From Jeongeupia chitinilytica (lineage in GTDB: Bacteria; Pseudomonadota; Gammaproteobacteria; Burkholderiales; Chitinibacteraceae), in the NCBI RefSeq assembly GCF_014652315.1, contig NZ_BMYO01000010.1, positions 151,450 through 174,951 on the forward strand: a stretch of DNA of 23,502 nt, in the 5' to 3' direction. A program made the position numbers and the translations under genes. The notes under the pieces are model-generated. The model was not told the DNA's origin. It did not search any database and saw only the letters and a list, made by a program, of their open reading frames with translations. Positions 15,109 through 23,467 of the stretch are shown piece after piece (position 1 is the stretch's first letter; the number at the start of each line of letters is the position of its first letter).

Positions 15109-15820
15109 TTACCCACAGCCCTCCCACATCTTTGCGGTGGTAAAACGGTGGATGAGTGGATAAAACCGGCGGCCGAACGGCTGGCCAGCCACTGCACAAA
15201 ATTCAGGCAACGAAAAAAAACCACGTCAAAACAAGCGACTGGGCACACGATCCACAGCCCGCTCACACCGTTGCTCCGGCAAAACGGTGGACGAGTGGAC
15301 AAGATCACCCGCGGGTACCGCACTGAGGGTCAGCGCCTGCCCTCCGCCCGCCCGTTGCCAAGGAATTAGGCAGCGACAGGAAGGCCAAACAAAACAGTCG
15401 CCTAGCGACACTATCCACAGCCTTCCCACACCGTTGCAGTCCGGAACTGGGGACAGGCGCGCTCCCGGTGCCCGAACTGCATGCGGTCAAAATGTCTTGA
15501 ATGAACAGCAACTTGGCCAGTTCGTGCACAAATGACGAACACACTTACCCACAAGACCGGCCAGCCGGCACCGGCCGATGCCATCCGGCATATCCCGCCG
15601 TCAATGCAGCCCAAAAAACAGGCAGCAATACAAAACCCAGACCGATCAAGGGCTTGGATCCACTATCCACAGCGCGTCAACACGCCGGCACACCGGAACG
15701 GTGGACGAGTCCACGGTGCTGCTGAAAAGAAGGGCTGCCGACAATAAGCCCGTCGGAACAAAGGCTTGTCCTGCTTACCCACAGCCCGCCCACATCGTTG
15801 CCCAGCGCATCCGTGGACAA
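15109..15820. repeat. Array of six degenerate repeats with DnaA-box-like 9-mers
   Basis: DnaA-box-like 9-mers occur in one orientation at 15109 (TTACCCACA), 15248 (CGATCCACA), 15411 (CTATCCACA), 15545 (TTACCCACA), 15663 (CTATCCACA) and 15775 (TTACCCACA), spaced 112-163 bases. The similarity extends beyond the box. Copies 1 and 2 align without gaps for about 58 bases at roughly three-quarters identity. Copies 2 and 3 also share an A-rich upstream segment (AATT-AGGCA...CAAAACA). Right-hand parts carry AACGGTGGA[CT]GAGT and box-like sequence in inverted orientation (AGTGGATAA at 15155, AGTGGACAA at 15294, CGTGGACAA at 15812). Copy 2 has a clear hairpin, CACCGTT/AACGGTG (15266-15289), and copy 5 has GTGGAC-GA-GTCCAC (15701-15714). 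The array fills the gap between the nar operon end and trhP; no believable gene lies inside it. Confidence 0.85.
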
Positions 15821-16555
15821 TCAGCGCAGCAACGGTGAATCGGCCTGTGCCAACTCGACGCCTTCGACCTCGGCCTTGCCGGCAAGCAGCTGCACGTACT
15901 GCGACAACGCGCGCTTCAGCGCACCTGTCTGCAGTTGCCGCGAGACCTGCTGCCGCACCTGCTCGAAATCAAGTGCCCGCCCCGGCTCGCGCGCCTCGAT
16001 TGCAACCACGTGAAAGCCGTATCGCGTTCGTACCAGCTGTGACAGCACACCGATCGTCTGGCCGCCAAACACCCTCTGCTCGAACTCGGGCACGGCATCG
16101 CCACGGGCGAGCCAGCCCAACGCACCGCCATCCGCGCCGGTCGGGCAATTGGAATACTGTCTGGCCTGCTCACCCATGCGCCCCGGCTCCGCCAGCACGG
16201 CCTGCAGGACCTGTTGTGCCTGATTGAGCAAGGCCGGTACCGGTACCCCCTGGGTCACGCGGAACAGGATGTGCCTCACCGCGACGCGCTCGCCCACGAC
16301 ATAGTCGCCTGCATGCGCGTCGAAATAGCGGCGACAGGCCGGTTCGTCGACCTCGGGTACGACGACGTCCCGGGCCAGCAGCTCCTCGATGGCAGATTGA
16401 ACATCGTCGTCCTCGGCCTGCGGATCCAGCAGTCCCTGTGCCTGCGCATGCTGGCGCAACAGCTCGTACACCGCAGCGCTCTCGGCACTGGCCAGCTCGC
16501 CGGCATCCACGGCAATACCGTTGATCCGGATTGGCGAGTCGATGCCCCCTTCCAT
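15821..16555 (-). CDS. Parvulin-type peptidyl-prolyl isomerase of the nar operon
   Basis: 244 residues, last gene of the nitrate reductase operon. A helical N-terminal part (1-88) precedes a parvulin rotamase domain (about 90-190) with VAVRHILFRV, ARQYSNCPTGADGGALGWLARGD as the typical core, PEFEQRVF and TRYGFHVVAIEARE. There is no signal peptide, so it is cytoplasmic, where NarGH are folded and loaded with cofactor; a folding role for them is the natural inference. NifM-like rotamases in nitrogenase operons are a parallel. The ATG overlaps the narI stop by one base (TGATG). Its stop abuts the last repeat of the array and no terminator is visible. Confidence 0.9.
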   Translation of the reverse strand: MEGGIDSPIRINGIAVDAGELASAESAAVYELLRQHAQAQGLLDPQAEDDDVQSAIEELLARDVVVPEVDEPACRRYFDAHAGDYVVGERVAVRHILFRVTQGVPVPALLNQAQQVLQAVLAEPGRMGEQARQYSNCPTGADGGALGWLARGDAVPEFEQRVFGGQTIGVLSQLVRTRYGFHVVAIEAREPGRALDFEQVRQQVSRQLQTGALKRALSQYVQLLAGKAEVEGVELAQADSPLLR

Positions 16556-17280
16556 CACTTCATCCCCTGCACGCCACGGGCCCGAACGGTGCGGCGTGTG
16601 CGCATGAGCTGGAACGGACGCAAGAGGTAGAACACCGATGCGAATCCGCTCCAGATGTGCACCAGCCGGGTGAACGGGAAAACCAGAAAAACCGTCAATC
16701 CCAGAAAAATGTGCACCTTGTAGACCCAAGGTATCGTTGCCAGCAGTTCGGCATTGTTCGGCCTGAAAATCACGATGCCTTGAACGTAATAGATCAGCGC
16801 CTGGAAGCTGTAGCCATCGACCCTGGATGAGGAGAAATAGACCGTCGCAAGCCCCAGCGCCAGTTGTACCCACAGAATCGCGACAATGAGCAGATCCCAC
16901 GGACGGCTGTTGGAGCGCAGCCTCGGCTCGCTCAGGCGCCGGTGGATCAGGATCGACAGACCGATGATCGCCGCCACCCCGGCAATGCCGCCACCGATCA
17001 TGGCCAGCTGTTCGTGCACATGTTCGTTCATGAACGCCAGCACGATGGGCTCGGGCATCAGGAAGCCGACCAGGTGGCCGGCGAAAACCACCAGTACACC
17101 GAAGTGGAACAGATTCGATCCCCAGCGCAGCTGCTTCTTGCGCAGTAACTGCGACGAATCGGCCCGCCAGCTGTACTGCTCTCGATCGAACCGCAGCAGG
17201 CTGCCGACAAAGAACACGGTCAGCGCGACATAGGGATAGAACCCGAACAGGAACTGGTGCAGATAGGCTCCGGCATCCAT
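16555..17280 (-). CDS. narI: Respiratory nitrate reductase gamma subunit
   Basis: 241 residues. The membrane cytochrome b that takes electrons from quinol and passes them to NarH. Five hydrophobic segments are seen. Haem-ligand His pairs are in NLFHFGVLVVFAGHLVGF and in KVHIFLG...TRLVHIWSG, as in E. coli NarI. A GTG precedes the ATG in frame; the ATG at 17280 is preferred because GGAG is then 7 bases away. It lies 41 bases after narJ, the only gap in the operon. Confidence 0.96.
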   Translation of the reverse strand: MDAGAYLHQFLFGFYPYVALTVFFVGSLLRFDREQYSWRADSSQLLRKKQLRWGSNLFHFGVLVVFAGHLVGFLMPEPIVLAFMNEHVHEQLAMIGGGIAGVAAIIGLSILIHRRLSEPRLRSNSRPWDLLIVAILWVQLALGLATVYFSSSRVDGYSFQALIYYVQGIVIFRPNNAELLATIPWVYKVHIFLGLTVFLVFPFTRLVHIWSGFASVFYLLRPFQLMRTRRTVRARGVQGMK

Positions 17281-17321
17281 CACACGACTCCTTCACCGGC
17301 GCCTCCGCCGGCTCTTGCCAA

Positions 17322-18005
17322 TCAGCGCCCGGGCTTGGGCATGAAACGGATCGTCGACGTTGTTGGCTGCTCGTCCGGCTTGTCGAAGGCCGGCGCGTCC
17401 ATCCAGTCGTCGTCGATGTCTGCCAGCGGTTCGGGCTCGACCGCCTTTGACCAGTCCAGACCGGTTTCGCCGGCGTGGACCAGAACGGCGTCGAATACCG
17501 CGGCGTAGCGACTGCCGCGCCCCGCAACGGCTTCGCCGATTCCGCGGACCAGATGGCCGCAATCGGCCATGATGGCGGCAACCTCGTCATCCGGCCGGTG
17601 GCCGAGAAATTCGAGCAGCGCCGGCAGGTAATCCGGCAGTTCACCCGGTTTGAGCAAGAAGCCGGCGTGGTGGTACATCTCGCCCAGCCGGATCATCGCG
17701 GCACCGCGCTCCCGCCCTTCGCCATGAAGGTGCTCGAACAGGTGCAGTGAGGTCGCCCTGCCGCGATCGAACAGACCGACATAGGTTTCCTCTGCCGTGA
17801 CGTCATCGTTCGTCGACAACTCGTCGATCAGCGCAGTCAGACGCTCCCGATCGATCCGCCGCAAACTGCGGCAGGTCGCCAGCTCTGCGGCAATCTCCGG
17901 CAGGACCGCCCGCAATGACTGCGCCGGGTAGAGCAGCAATGCGCCGAGCAGCCGCAGGACATGATTGGCGGCGGGCGACGCCTCATGGCGGGACGATGCC
18001 GGCAT
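17322..18005 (-). CDS. narJ: Nitrate reductase molybdenum cofactor assembly chaperone
   Basis: 227 residues, TorD/NarJ family. A cytoplasmic chaperone that binds NarG and allows cofactor insertion before the complex docks on NarI. Family features are LLGALLLYPA near the N-terminus, the ETYVGLFDRGRATSLHLFEH core (about 95-114), GEMYHHAGF and LPDYLPALLEFL. The C-terminal 50 residues are acidic and probably disordered. The ATG overlaps the narH stop by one base (TGATG), fixing the start at 18005. Confidence 0.95.
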   Translation of the reverse strand: MPASSRHEASPAANHVLRLLGALLLYPAQSLRAVLPEIAAELATCRSLRRIDRERLTALIDELSTNDDVTAEETYVGLFDRGRATSLHLFEHLHGEGRERGAAMIRLGEMYHHAGFLLKPGELPDYLPALLEFLGHRPDDEVAAIMADCGHLVRGIGEAVAGRGSRYAAVFDAVLVHAGETGLDWSKAVEPEPLADIDDDWMDAPAFDKPDEQPTTSTIRFMPKPGR

Positions 18006-19564
18006 CAGTAGTCCACCTTGTTTTCGGTTCCGCGCCCGCCCATGGTCTTGAGCGGAATCACTTTCTTGCCGGCCATCTTGCCGCCGAACAGGCTGGGCTC
18101 CGTGCTGCCATCGGAACAGCCGTTGCCGAACGAAAAGCCACACTCGCCGCGTAGCTGGTAGGCATTCTCGGCGTACTCGCGATGCGTCGTCGGGATCACG
18201 TAGCGGTCCTCGTAGTCGGCGATCGACAGATAGCGGTGCATGTCTTCAACCTCGGCCAGGGTCAGCCCGGCCTCGGCCAGCAAGGCAGCGTTGTCGTGCC
18301 CTTCGAGCTGCCGCTCGCGATAGAACGCCCGCATGCCGAGCATCTTCTTCAGCGCCTGTTGCACCGGCCGCTCATCCCCGGCGGTCAGCAGGTTGGCAAG
18401 GTAGCGCACCGGAATGCGCAGGCTGTCGACGTCGGGCAGATGACCCTTGATGCCGATCTCGCCGGCGTTCGCACGGGCCTGGATCGGCGACAGCGGCGGC
18501 ACGTACCAGACCATCGGCAGCGTCCGGTACTCGGGATGCAGTGGAAAAGCGATCTTCCATTCCATCGCCATCTTGTACGCCGGCGACCTCGCAGCAGCCT
18601 CGAGCCACAATTCGGGAACACCGTCCTTGCGCGCCTGCTCCTGCACCGCCTGCGAATGCGGATCGAGAAACACCGACAGCTGTGCGCCGTACAGGTCCTG
18701 CGGATTGGGCACCGATGCAGCCGTTTCGATCCGGTCCGCGTCGTACAGCATCACCCCGAGATAACGGATCCGCCCGACACAGGTTTCCGAACACACGGTC
18801 GGCTGGCCGGCTTCGATGCGCGGATAGCAGAAGATGCATTTCTCGGCCTTGCCGGACGACCAGTTGTAGTAAATCTTCTTGTACGGACAGCCGGACACGC
18901 ACATGCGCCAGCCGCGGCACTTGTCCTGGTCGATCAGCACGATGCCGTCCTCTTCGCGCTTGTAGATCGAACCCGACGGACACGAGGCGACACAGGCCGG
19001 ATTCAGGCAGTGCTCGCACAAGCGCGGCAGGTACATCATGAAGGTGTTTTCGAACTCGCCGTAGATGTCCTTCTGCACGTCTTCGAAGTTGTAATCGGCG
19101 CTGCGCTTGGCGAATTCACCGCCAAGGATTTCTTCCCAGTTCGGCCCCCATTCGATTTTTTCCATCCGTTCGCCGCTGATCACCGAAATCGGCCGCGCCA
19201 CCGGCGGCGTCGGCATTTCGGGTGCGGTCTGCAGGAATTCGTAATCGAAAGTGAACGGCTCGTAGTAGTCGTCGATCTCGGGCAGGTTCGGATTGGCAAA
19301 CAGGTTGAGCAGCACCTGCAGACGGCTGCCCTGCTTGAGCCTCAACTTGCCGTTGCGCTTCAGGTCCCAGCCGCCTTTCCACTTGTCCTGATTTTCCCAG
19401 TCCTTCGGGTAACCGATGCCGGGCTTGGTCTCGACATTGTTGAACCACGCGTATTCCATCCCCAGCCGGCTGGTCCAGACGTTCTTGCACGTCACCGAAC
19501 AGGTGTGACAGCCGATGCATTTGTCGAGGTTGAGCACCATAGCAATCTGCGCACGGACTTTCAT
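18005..19564 (-). CDS. narH: Respiratory nitrate reductase beta subunit
   Basis: 519 residues. The Fe-S electron wire between NarI and NarG. The first ferredoxin motif has Cys16, 19, 22 and 26. Further clusters are LCEHCLNPACVASCPSG, CRGWRMCVSGCPYKK and CIFCYPR...CSETCVGR. The Trp in CRGW replaces a Cys and marks the [3Fe-4S] cluster, as in E. coli NarH. Length is close to the 512 residues of E. coli NarH. The ATG overlaps the narG stop (ATGA), so the start is certain. Confidence 0.97.
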   Translation of the reverse strand: MKVRAQIAMVLNLDKCIGCHTCSVTCKNVWTSRLGMEYAWFNNVETKPGIGYPKDWENQDKWKGGWDLKRNGKLRLKQGSRLQVLLNLFANPNLPEIDDYYEPFTFDYEFLQTAPEMPTPPVARPISVISGERMEKIEWGPNWEEILGGEFAKRSADYNFEDVQKDIYGEFENTFMMYLPRLCEHCLNPACVASCPSGSIYKREEDGIVLIDQDKCRGWRMCVSGCPYKKIYYNWSSGKAEKCIFCYPRIEAGQPTVCSETCVGRIRYLGVMLYDADRIETAASVPNPQDLYGAQLSVFLDPHSQAVQEQARKDGVPELWLEAAARSPAYKMAMEWKIAFPLHPEYRTLPMVWYVPPLSPIQARANAGEIGIKGHLPDVDSLRIPVRYLANLLTAGDERPVQQALKKMLGMRAFYRERQLEGHDNAALLAEAGLTLAEVEDMHRYLSIADYEDRYVIPTTHREYAENAYQLRGECGFSFGNGCSDGSTEPSLFGGKMAGKKVIPLKTMGGRGTENKVDY

Positions 19565-22500
19565 GCCTTGCCCTCCTCGGCAACGCCACTCGGCGTGTCC
19601 ATCCAGTCGACCTTGGCCATCTTGCGGACGATGACGAACTCGTCCCGATTGCTGCCCACCGTGCCGTAGTAGTTGAAGCCGTAGGAGAGCTGCGCATAGC
19701 CGCCGATCATGTGCGTCGGCTTGAGCACGGTACGCGTGACCGAATTGTGGATGCCACCGCGGTGTTTGGTCACCTCGGACCCAGGCACGTTCACGATTTT
19801 TTCCTGCGCGTGGTACATCATGCACATGCCCGGCTTGACCCGCTGGCTGACCACCACTCGTGCGGCGATCGCGCCATTGACGTTGAACAGCTCGATCCAG
19901 TCGTTGTCGACGATGCCTGCCTGCCTGGCATCGGTCTCGGACAGCCAGACGATCGGCCCGCCGCGTGACAGGGTCAGCATCAGCAGATTGTCGGTATAGG
20001 TCGAATGAATCCCCCACTTCTGGTGCGGGGTAATGAAATTGAGCGAGATTTCCGGATTGCCGTTGGGCAGCTTGCCGGACAGCGGCGCCACCGTTTTCAT
20101 GTCCACCGGTGGCCGGTAACAGGCAAAGCCTTCACCGAAATCCCGCATCCATGCGTGGTCCTGGTAGAACTGCTGCCGGCCGGTCAGTGTGCGCCACGGA
20201 ATCAGCTCGTTCACGTTGGTGTAGCCGGCGGTGTAGCTGACGTGCTCGCTTTCGATGCCGGACCAGGTCGGGCTGGAAATGATCTTGCGCGGTTGTGCCT
20301 GCACGTCGCGGTAGCGGATCTTTTCATCCTCGCGTACGTCGGCCAGATGCGAATGCGAACGACCGGTGAATTTCGACAGCGCCGCCCATGCCTTGACGGC
20401 CACCTCGCCGTTGGTTTCCGGCGCCAGCGACAGGATCACCTCGGTCGCGTCGATGTCGGTTTCGATTTTCGGCAATCCCTTGGTCGGCCCTTCTTCGATG
20501 ACCACCTTGTTGAGCTTCGCCAGCCCGTCGACCTCGTGCTCGGTATTCCAGCCGATGCCCTTGCCACCGTTGCCCAGCGTTTTCATCAACGGCCCGAGCG
20601 CGGTGAAACGTTTGTACGTATTCGGGTAATCGCGCTCGACGACGACAATGTTCGGTGCGGTCTTGCCCGGAATCAGCTCGCACTCGCCCTTCTTCCAGTC
20701 CTTCGGCTCGAACGGCTGGGCCAGTTCGCCGGCCGTATCGTGCAGAATCGGTACCAGAACGACGTCCTGCTCGACACCGAGATGACCGACAGCCAGTTCG
20801 GAAAACTTCTTCGCAATCGACTTGTAGATTTCCCAGTCGCTGCGCGTCTGCCAGATCGGATCGACCGCCGCCGACAGCGGGTGGATGAACGGATGCATGT
20901 CCGACGTATTGAGATCGTTCTTCTCGTACCACGTCGCGGTCGGCAGCACCACATCGGCGTAGAGGCAGGTCGTACTCATTCGAAAGTCGAGCACGGTGAT
21001 CAGATCGAGCTTCCCCTCGGGCGCCGTGTCGTGCCAGACGACTTCCTGCGGCTTATCCTCGCCACCGACGCCAAGATCGTCCCCGAGCAACCCGTTCTGC
21101 GCACCGACGAAATGCTTGAGAAAGTATTCGTGTCCCTTGCCGCTCGAACCGAACAGGTTGGACCGCCAGACAAAGAGGTTGCGCGGAAAGTTGACCGGCG
21201 CATCCGGATCCTCGCACGACATGCGCAGACTGCCGTCCTTGAGGCCGTTGACGACGTAGTCCTTCGGCGCCAGTCCCGCCGCCTTTGCCGCCGCAGCGAT
21301 CCGCAACGGATTCGTCGCCAGTTGCGGAGCCGACGGCAGCCACCCCATCCGTTCGGCACGGACATTGAAATCGATCATGCTACCGCCGTAGCGGTTGGGA
21401 TCGGCCAGCGGGGAAAGGATTTCGTCGACCTTCACCTTCTCGTAACGCCACTGGTCGGTATGCGCATAGAAGAACGACGTGCTGTTCATGTGCCGTGGCG
21501 GGCGCAACCAGTCCAGCGCAAACGCAAGTGCAGTCCAGCCCGTTTGCGGCCGCAGCTTTTCCTGCCCCACGTAATGCGCCCAGCCGCCCCCGGACACGCC
21601 GATACAGCCGCACAGCATCAGCATGTTGATGGCGGCACGGTAGTTCATGTCCTGGTGATACCAGTGATTCATTGCCGCACCGATGATCACCATCGACCGG
21701 CCGCGGGTCTTCTCGGCCGTTTCGGCAAATTGCCGCGCAACCGCAATCACCTGTTCGGCCGGCACCCCGGTGATCGTTTGCTGCCAGGCGGGCGTATAGG
21801 CGATATCGTCGTCATACGATCGAGCCACCTCTCCACCGAGGCCGCGATCGACGCCGTAATGCGCGCACATCAGGTCGAAGACGGTGGCAACCAGTACCTC
21901 GCCCTGAGTGAGTACCAGCCGCCGTACCGGGACCTGCCGCAGCAGGACTTCGCCCCCCTGCGCGTTGGCGGTGAAGTCGGCGGGCGCGCTGCCACCGAAA
22001 TACGGAAAAGCAACCGCCACCGCATCATCACGACGGTCAATCAGGCTCAACGCAAGTCGAACGTCATTCCCCGTTGCGCCATCCTTCTGTTCAAGATTCC
22101 ATTTGCCAAGGTCGCCTTCGACCTGCTGCCCCCAGCGATAACCGATGGCCCCTTGCGGTGCCACGCAGGCATTGTCGGCCTCGGTCACCGCAACCGGCTT
22201 CCAGTCCGGGTTATTGCGCTGCCCGAGCGCATCGGCAAAATCGGAGGCCCGGACGAAGCGGTCGGCGACCAGATGCTCGCCGTTCTTGCGGAGCAACACC
22301 AGCATCGGCAGGTCGGTCAGTCGCCGGCAATAGTCGTCGAAGTACTCGACCTGCCGGTCGATGAAGTACTCCCTGAGAATGACGTGGCCCATCGCCATGC
22401 CCAGCGCCGCATCAGTACCCTGCTTCGGGTGCAGCCAGATGTCGGAGAGTTTGGCAACCTCGGAATAATCGGGCGTAATCGCGACGACCTTGGTGCCGTT

Positions 22501-23316
22501 GTAGCGTGCTTCGACAAAGAAATGCGCGTCGGGAGTCCGCGTCTGCGGCACGTTCGACCCCCAAGCGATGATGAACGCCGAGTTGTACCAGTCAGCGGAC
22601 TCCGGCACGTCGGTCTGTTCGCCCCAAGTCTGCGGGCTGGACGGCGGCAGATCGCAGTACCAGTCGTAGAAGGACATCAGCGTGCCACCGATCAGACTCA
22701 GATAGCGACTGCCGGCGGCATAGCTGACCATCGACATTGCCGGAATCGGCGAGAAACCGATGATCCGGTCCGGACCGTAGGTCTTGATGGTATGGATGTT
22801 CGCTGCGGCGACCAGTTCGGTCGCTTCCTCCCAGCTCGCTCTGACGAAGCCGCCGCGCCCGCGGATGGTCTTGTACTCAAGGCATTTGACTTCGTCCGAG
22901 ACGATGGACTGCCAGGCTTCGACCGGCGCCAGTGTTTTGCGCGCCTCGCGCCACAGACGCATCAGCCGACCACGGATCATCGGATACTTCAGCCGGTTGG
23001 CACTGTAGAGATACCAGCTATAGGATGCCCCGCGCGAGCAACCGCGGGGCTCGTGATTGGGCATCCCGGCCCGTGTCCGCGGGTAATCGGTCTGCTGGGT
23101 TTCCCAGGCAACAATCCCGCCCTTGACATAGATTTTCCAGCTACAGGAACCGGTGCAGTTCACCCCATGGGTGGAGCGAACGATCTTGTCGTGCTGCCAG
23201 CGCGCTCGATACGCCTCTTCCCAGGTACGGTCTTCGACCCGCAGTTCCCCATGACCATCGGCATAGGCTTCCCGCGACAGCGTAAAGAAGGACAAGCGGT
23301 CAAGAAAATGACTCAT
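19561..23316 (-). CDS. narG: Respiratory nitrate reductase alpha subunit
   Basis: 1251 residues (E. coli NarG has 1247). The catalytic subunit reduces nitrate to nitrite at a molybdenum bis-MGD centre on the cytoplasmic side. The FS0 cluster ligands His50, Cys54, Cys58 and Cys93 are present (HGVNCTGSCSW, RGCSRGASYSW). The Asp in DWYCDLPP, near residue 222, is the expected Mo ligand, followed by AWGSNVPQTRTPDAHFF. The start MSHFLDRLSFF at 23316 matches the family and has GGGGAAAA just upstream; the frame is open to 23403 but that extension is unlike NarG. First gene of narGHJI-ppi. No narK precedes it; an rRNA operon end does. Confidence 0.98.
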   Translation of the reverse strand: MSHFLDRLSFFTLSREAYADGHGELRVEDRTWEEAYRARWQHDKIVRSTHGVNCTGSCSWKIYVKGGIVAWETQQTDYPRTRAGMPNHEPRGCSRGASYSWYLYSANRLKYPMIRGRLMRLWREARKTLAPVEAWQSIVSDEVKCLEYKTIRGRGGFVRASWEEATELVAAANIHTIKTYGPDRIIGFSPIPAMSMVSYAAGSRYLSLIGGTLMSFYDWYCDLPPSSPQTWGEQTDVPESADWYNSAFIIAWGSNVPQTRTPDAHFFVEARYNGTKVVAITPDYSEVAKLSDIWLHPKQGTDAALGMAMGHVILREYFIDRQVEYFDDYCRRLTDLPMLVLLRKNGEHLVADRFVRASDFADALGQRNNPDWKPVAVTEADNACVAPQGAIGYRWGQQVEGDLGKWNLEQKDGATGNDVRLALSLIDRRDDAVAVAFPYFGGSAPADFTANAQGGEVLLRQVPVRRLVLTQGEVLVATVFDLMCAHYGVDRGLGGEVARSYDDDIAYTPAWQQTITGVPAEQVIAVARQFAETAEKTRGRSMVIIGAAMNHWYHQDMNYRAAINMLMLCGCIGVSGGGWAHYVGQEKLRPQTGWTALAFALDWLRPPRHMNSTSFFYAHTDQWRYEKVKVDEILSPLADPNRYGGSMIDFNVRAERMGWLPSAPQLATNPLRIAAAAKAAGLAPKDYVVNGLKDGSLRMSCEDPDAPVNFPRNLFVWRSNLFGSSGKGHEYFLKHFVGAQNGLLGDDLGVGGEDKPQEVVWHDTAPEGKLDLITVLDFRMSTTCLYADVVLPTATWYEKNDLNTSDMHPFIHPLSAAVDPIWQTRSDWEIYKSIAKKFSELAVGHLGVEQDVVLVPILHDTAGELAQPFEPKDWKKGECELIPGKTAPNIVVVERDYPNTYKRFTALGPLMKTLGNGGKGIGWNTEHEVDGLAKLNKVVIEEGPTKGLPKIETDIDATEVILSLAPETNGEVAVKAWAALSKFTGRSHSHLADVREDEKIRYRDVQAQPRKIISSPTWSGIESEHVSYTAGYTNVNELIPWRTLTGRQQFYQDHAWMRDFGEGFACYRPPVDMKTVAPLSGKLPNGNPEISLNFITPHQKWGIHSTYTDNLLMLTLSRGGPIVWLSETDARQAGIVDNDWIELFNVNGAIAARVVVSQRVKPGMCMMYHAQEKIVNVPGSEVTKHRGGIHNSVTRTVLKPTHMIGGYAQLSYGFNYYGTVGSNRDEFVIVRKMAKVDWMDTPSGVAEEGKA

Positions 23317-23426
23317 TGTTTTCCCCGGGACGTTGGGCGTCCATACCCCGGCAAGGCACGGACGACAATATCTACAGGCTAGCCGCAGTTCGGGAGGAAA
23401 CAAGTTTCATGATCGAACGCCAAAGC
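23317..23426 (-). promoter_or_regulatory. narG upstream region
   Basis: The only upstream space for the nar operon is 110 bases between the rRNA terminator and narG. On the minus strand a TAGATAT stretch (near 23367-23373) could be a -10, and TTCGATCATGAA (near 23408-23419) is a near-palindrome further up. I find no TTGAT-N4-ATCAA Fnr site and no clear NarL heptamer. The promoter must lie here unless transcription enters from the rRNA operon. Confidence 0.35.
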
Positions 23427-23459
23427 AAAAACCCCCTGCAGCATGGCTGCAGGGGGTTT
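23427..23459 (-). terminator. Rho-independent terminator of the rRNA operon
   Basis: A 14-bp perfect stem, AAACCCCCTGCAGC / GCTGCAGGGGGTTT, with a 3-base loop. On the minus strand a run of five T follows (complement of A at 23427-23431). It lies about 9 bases after the 5S end. Confidence 0.88.
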
Positions 23460-23467
23460 GCATGGGG

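Noticed and set aside
15109..15820. CRISPR array
   Set aside because: Units differ in length and drift in sequence, there is no constant 25-40-base repeat with uniform spacers, and no cas gene is present.
15109..15820. Chromosomal replication origin
   Set aside because: No dnaA, dnaN, gyrB or rpmH nearby and no AT-rich unwinding region; boxes deviate from consensus and belong to a larger repeat.
15109..15820. Integron attC cassette array
   Set aside because: I see no consistent RYYYAAC/GTTRRRY core pairs bounding the units, no cassette genes and no integrase.
20005..23382. 1125-residue plus-strand open frame
   Set aside because: Antisense shadow of narG, with no recognisable motif and no ribosome-binding context.
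23317..23426. Fnr box upstream of narG
   Set aside because: The near-palindrome TTCGATCATGAA does not match TTGAT-N4-ATCAA and lacks its spacing.
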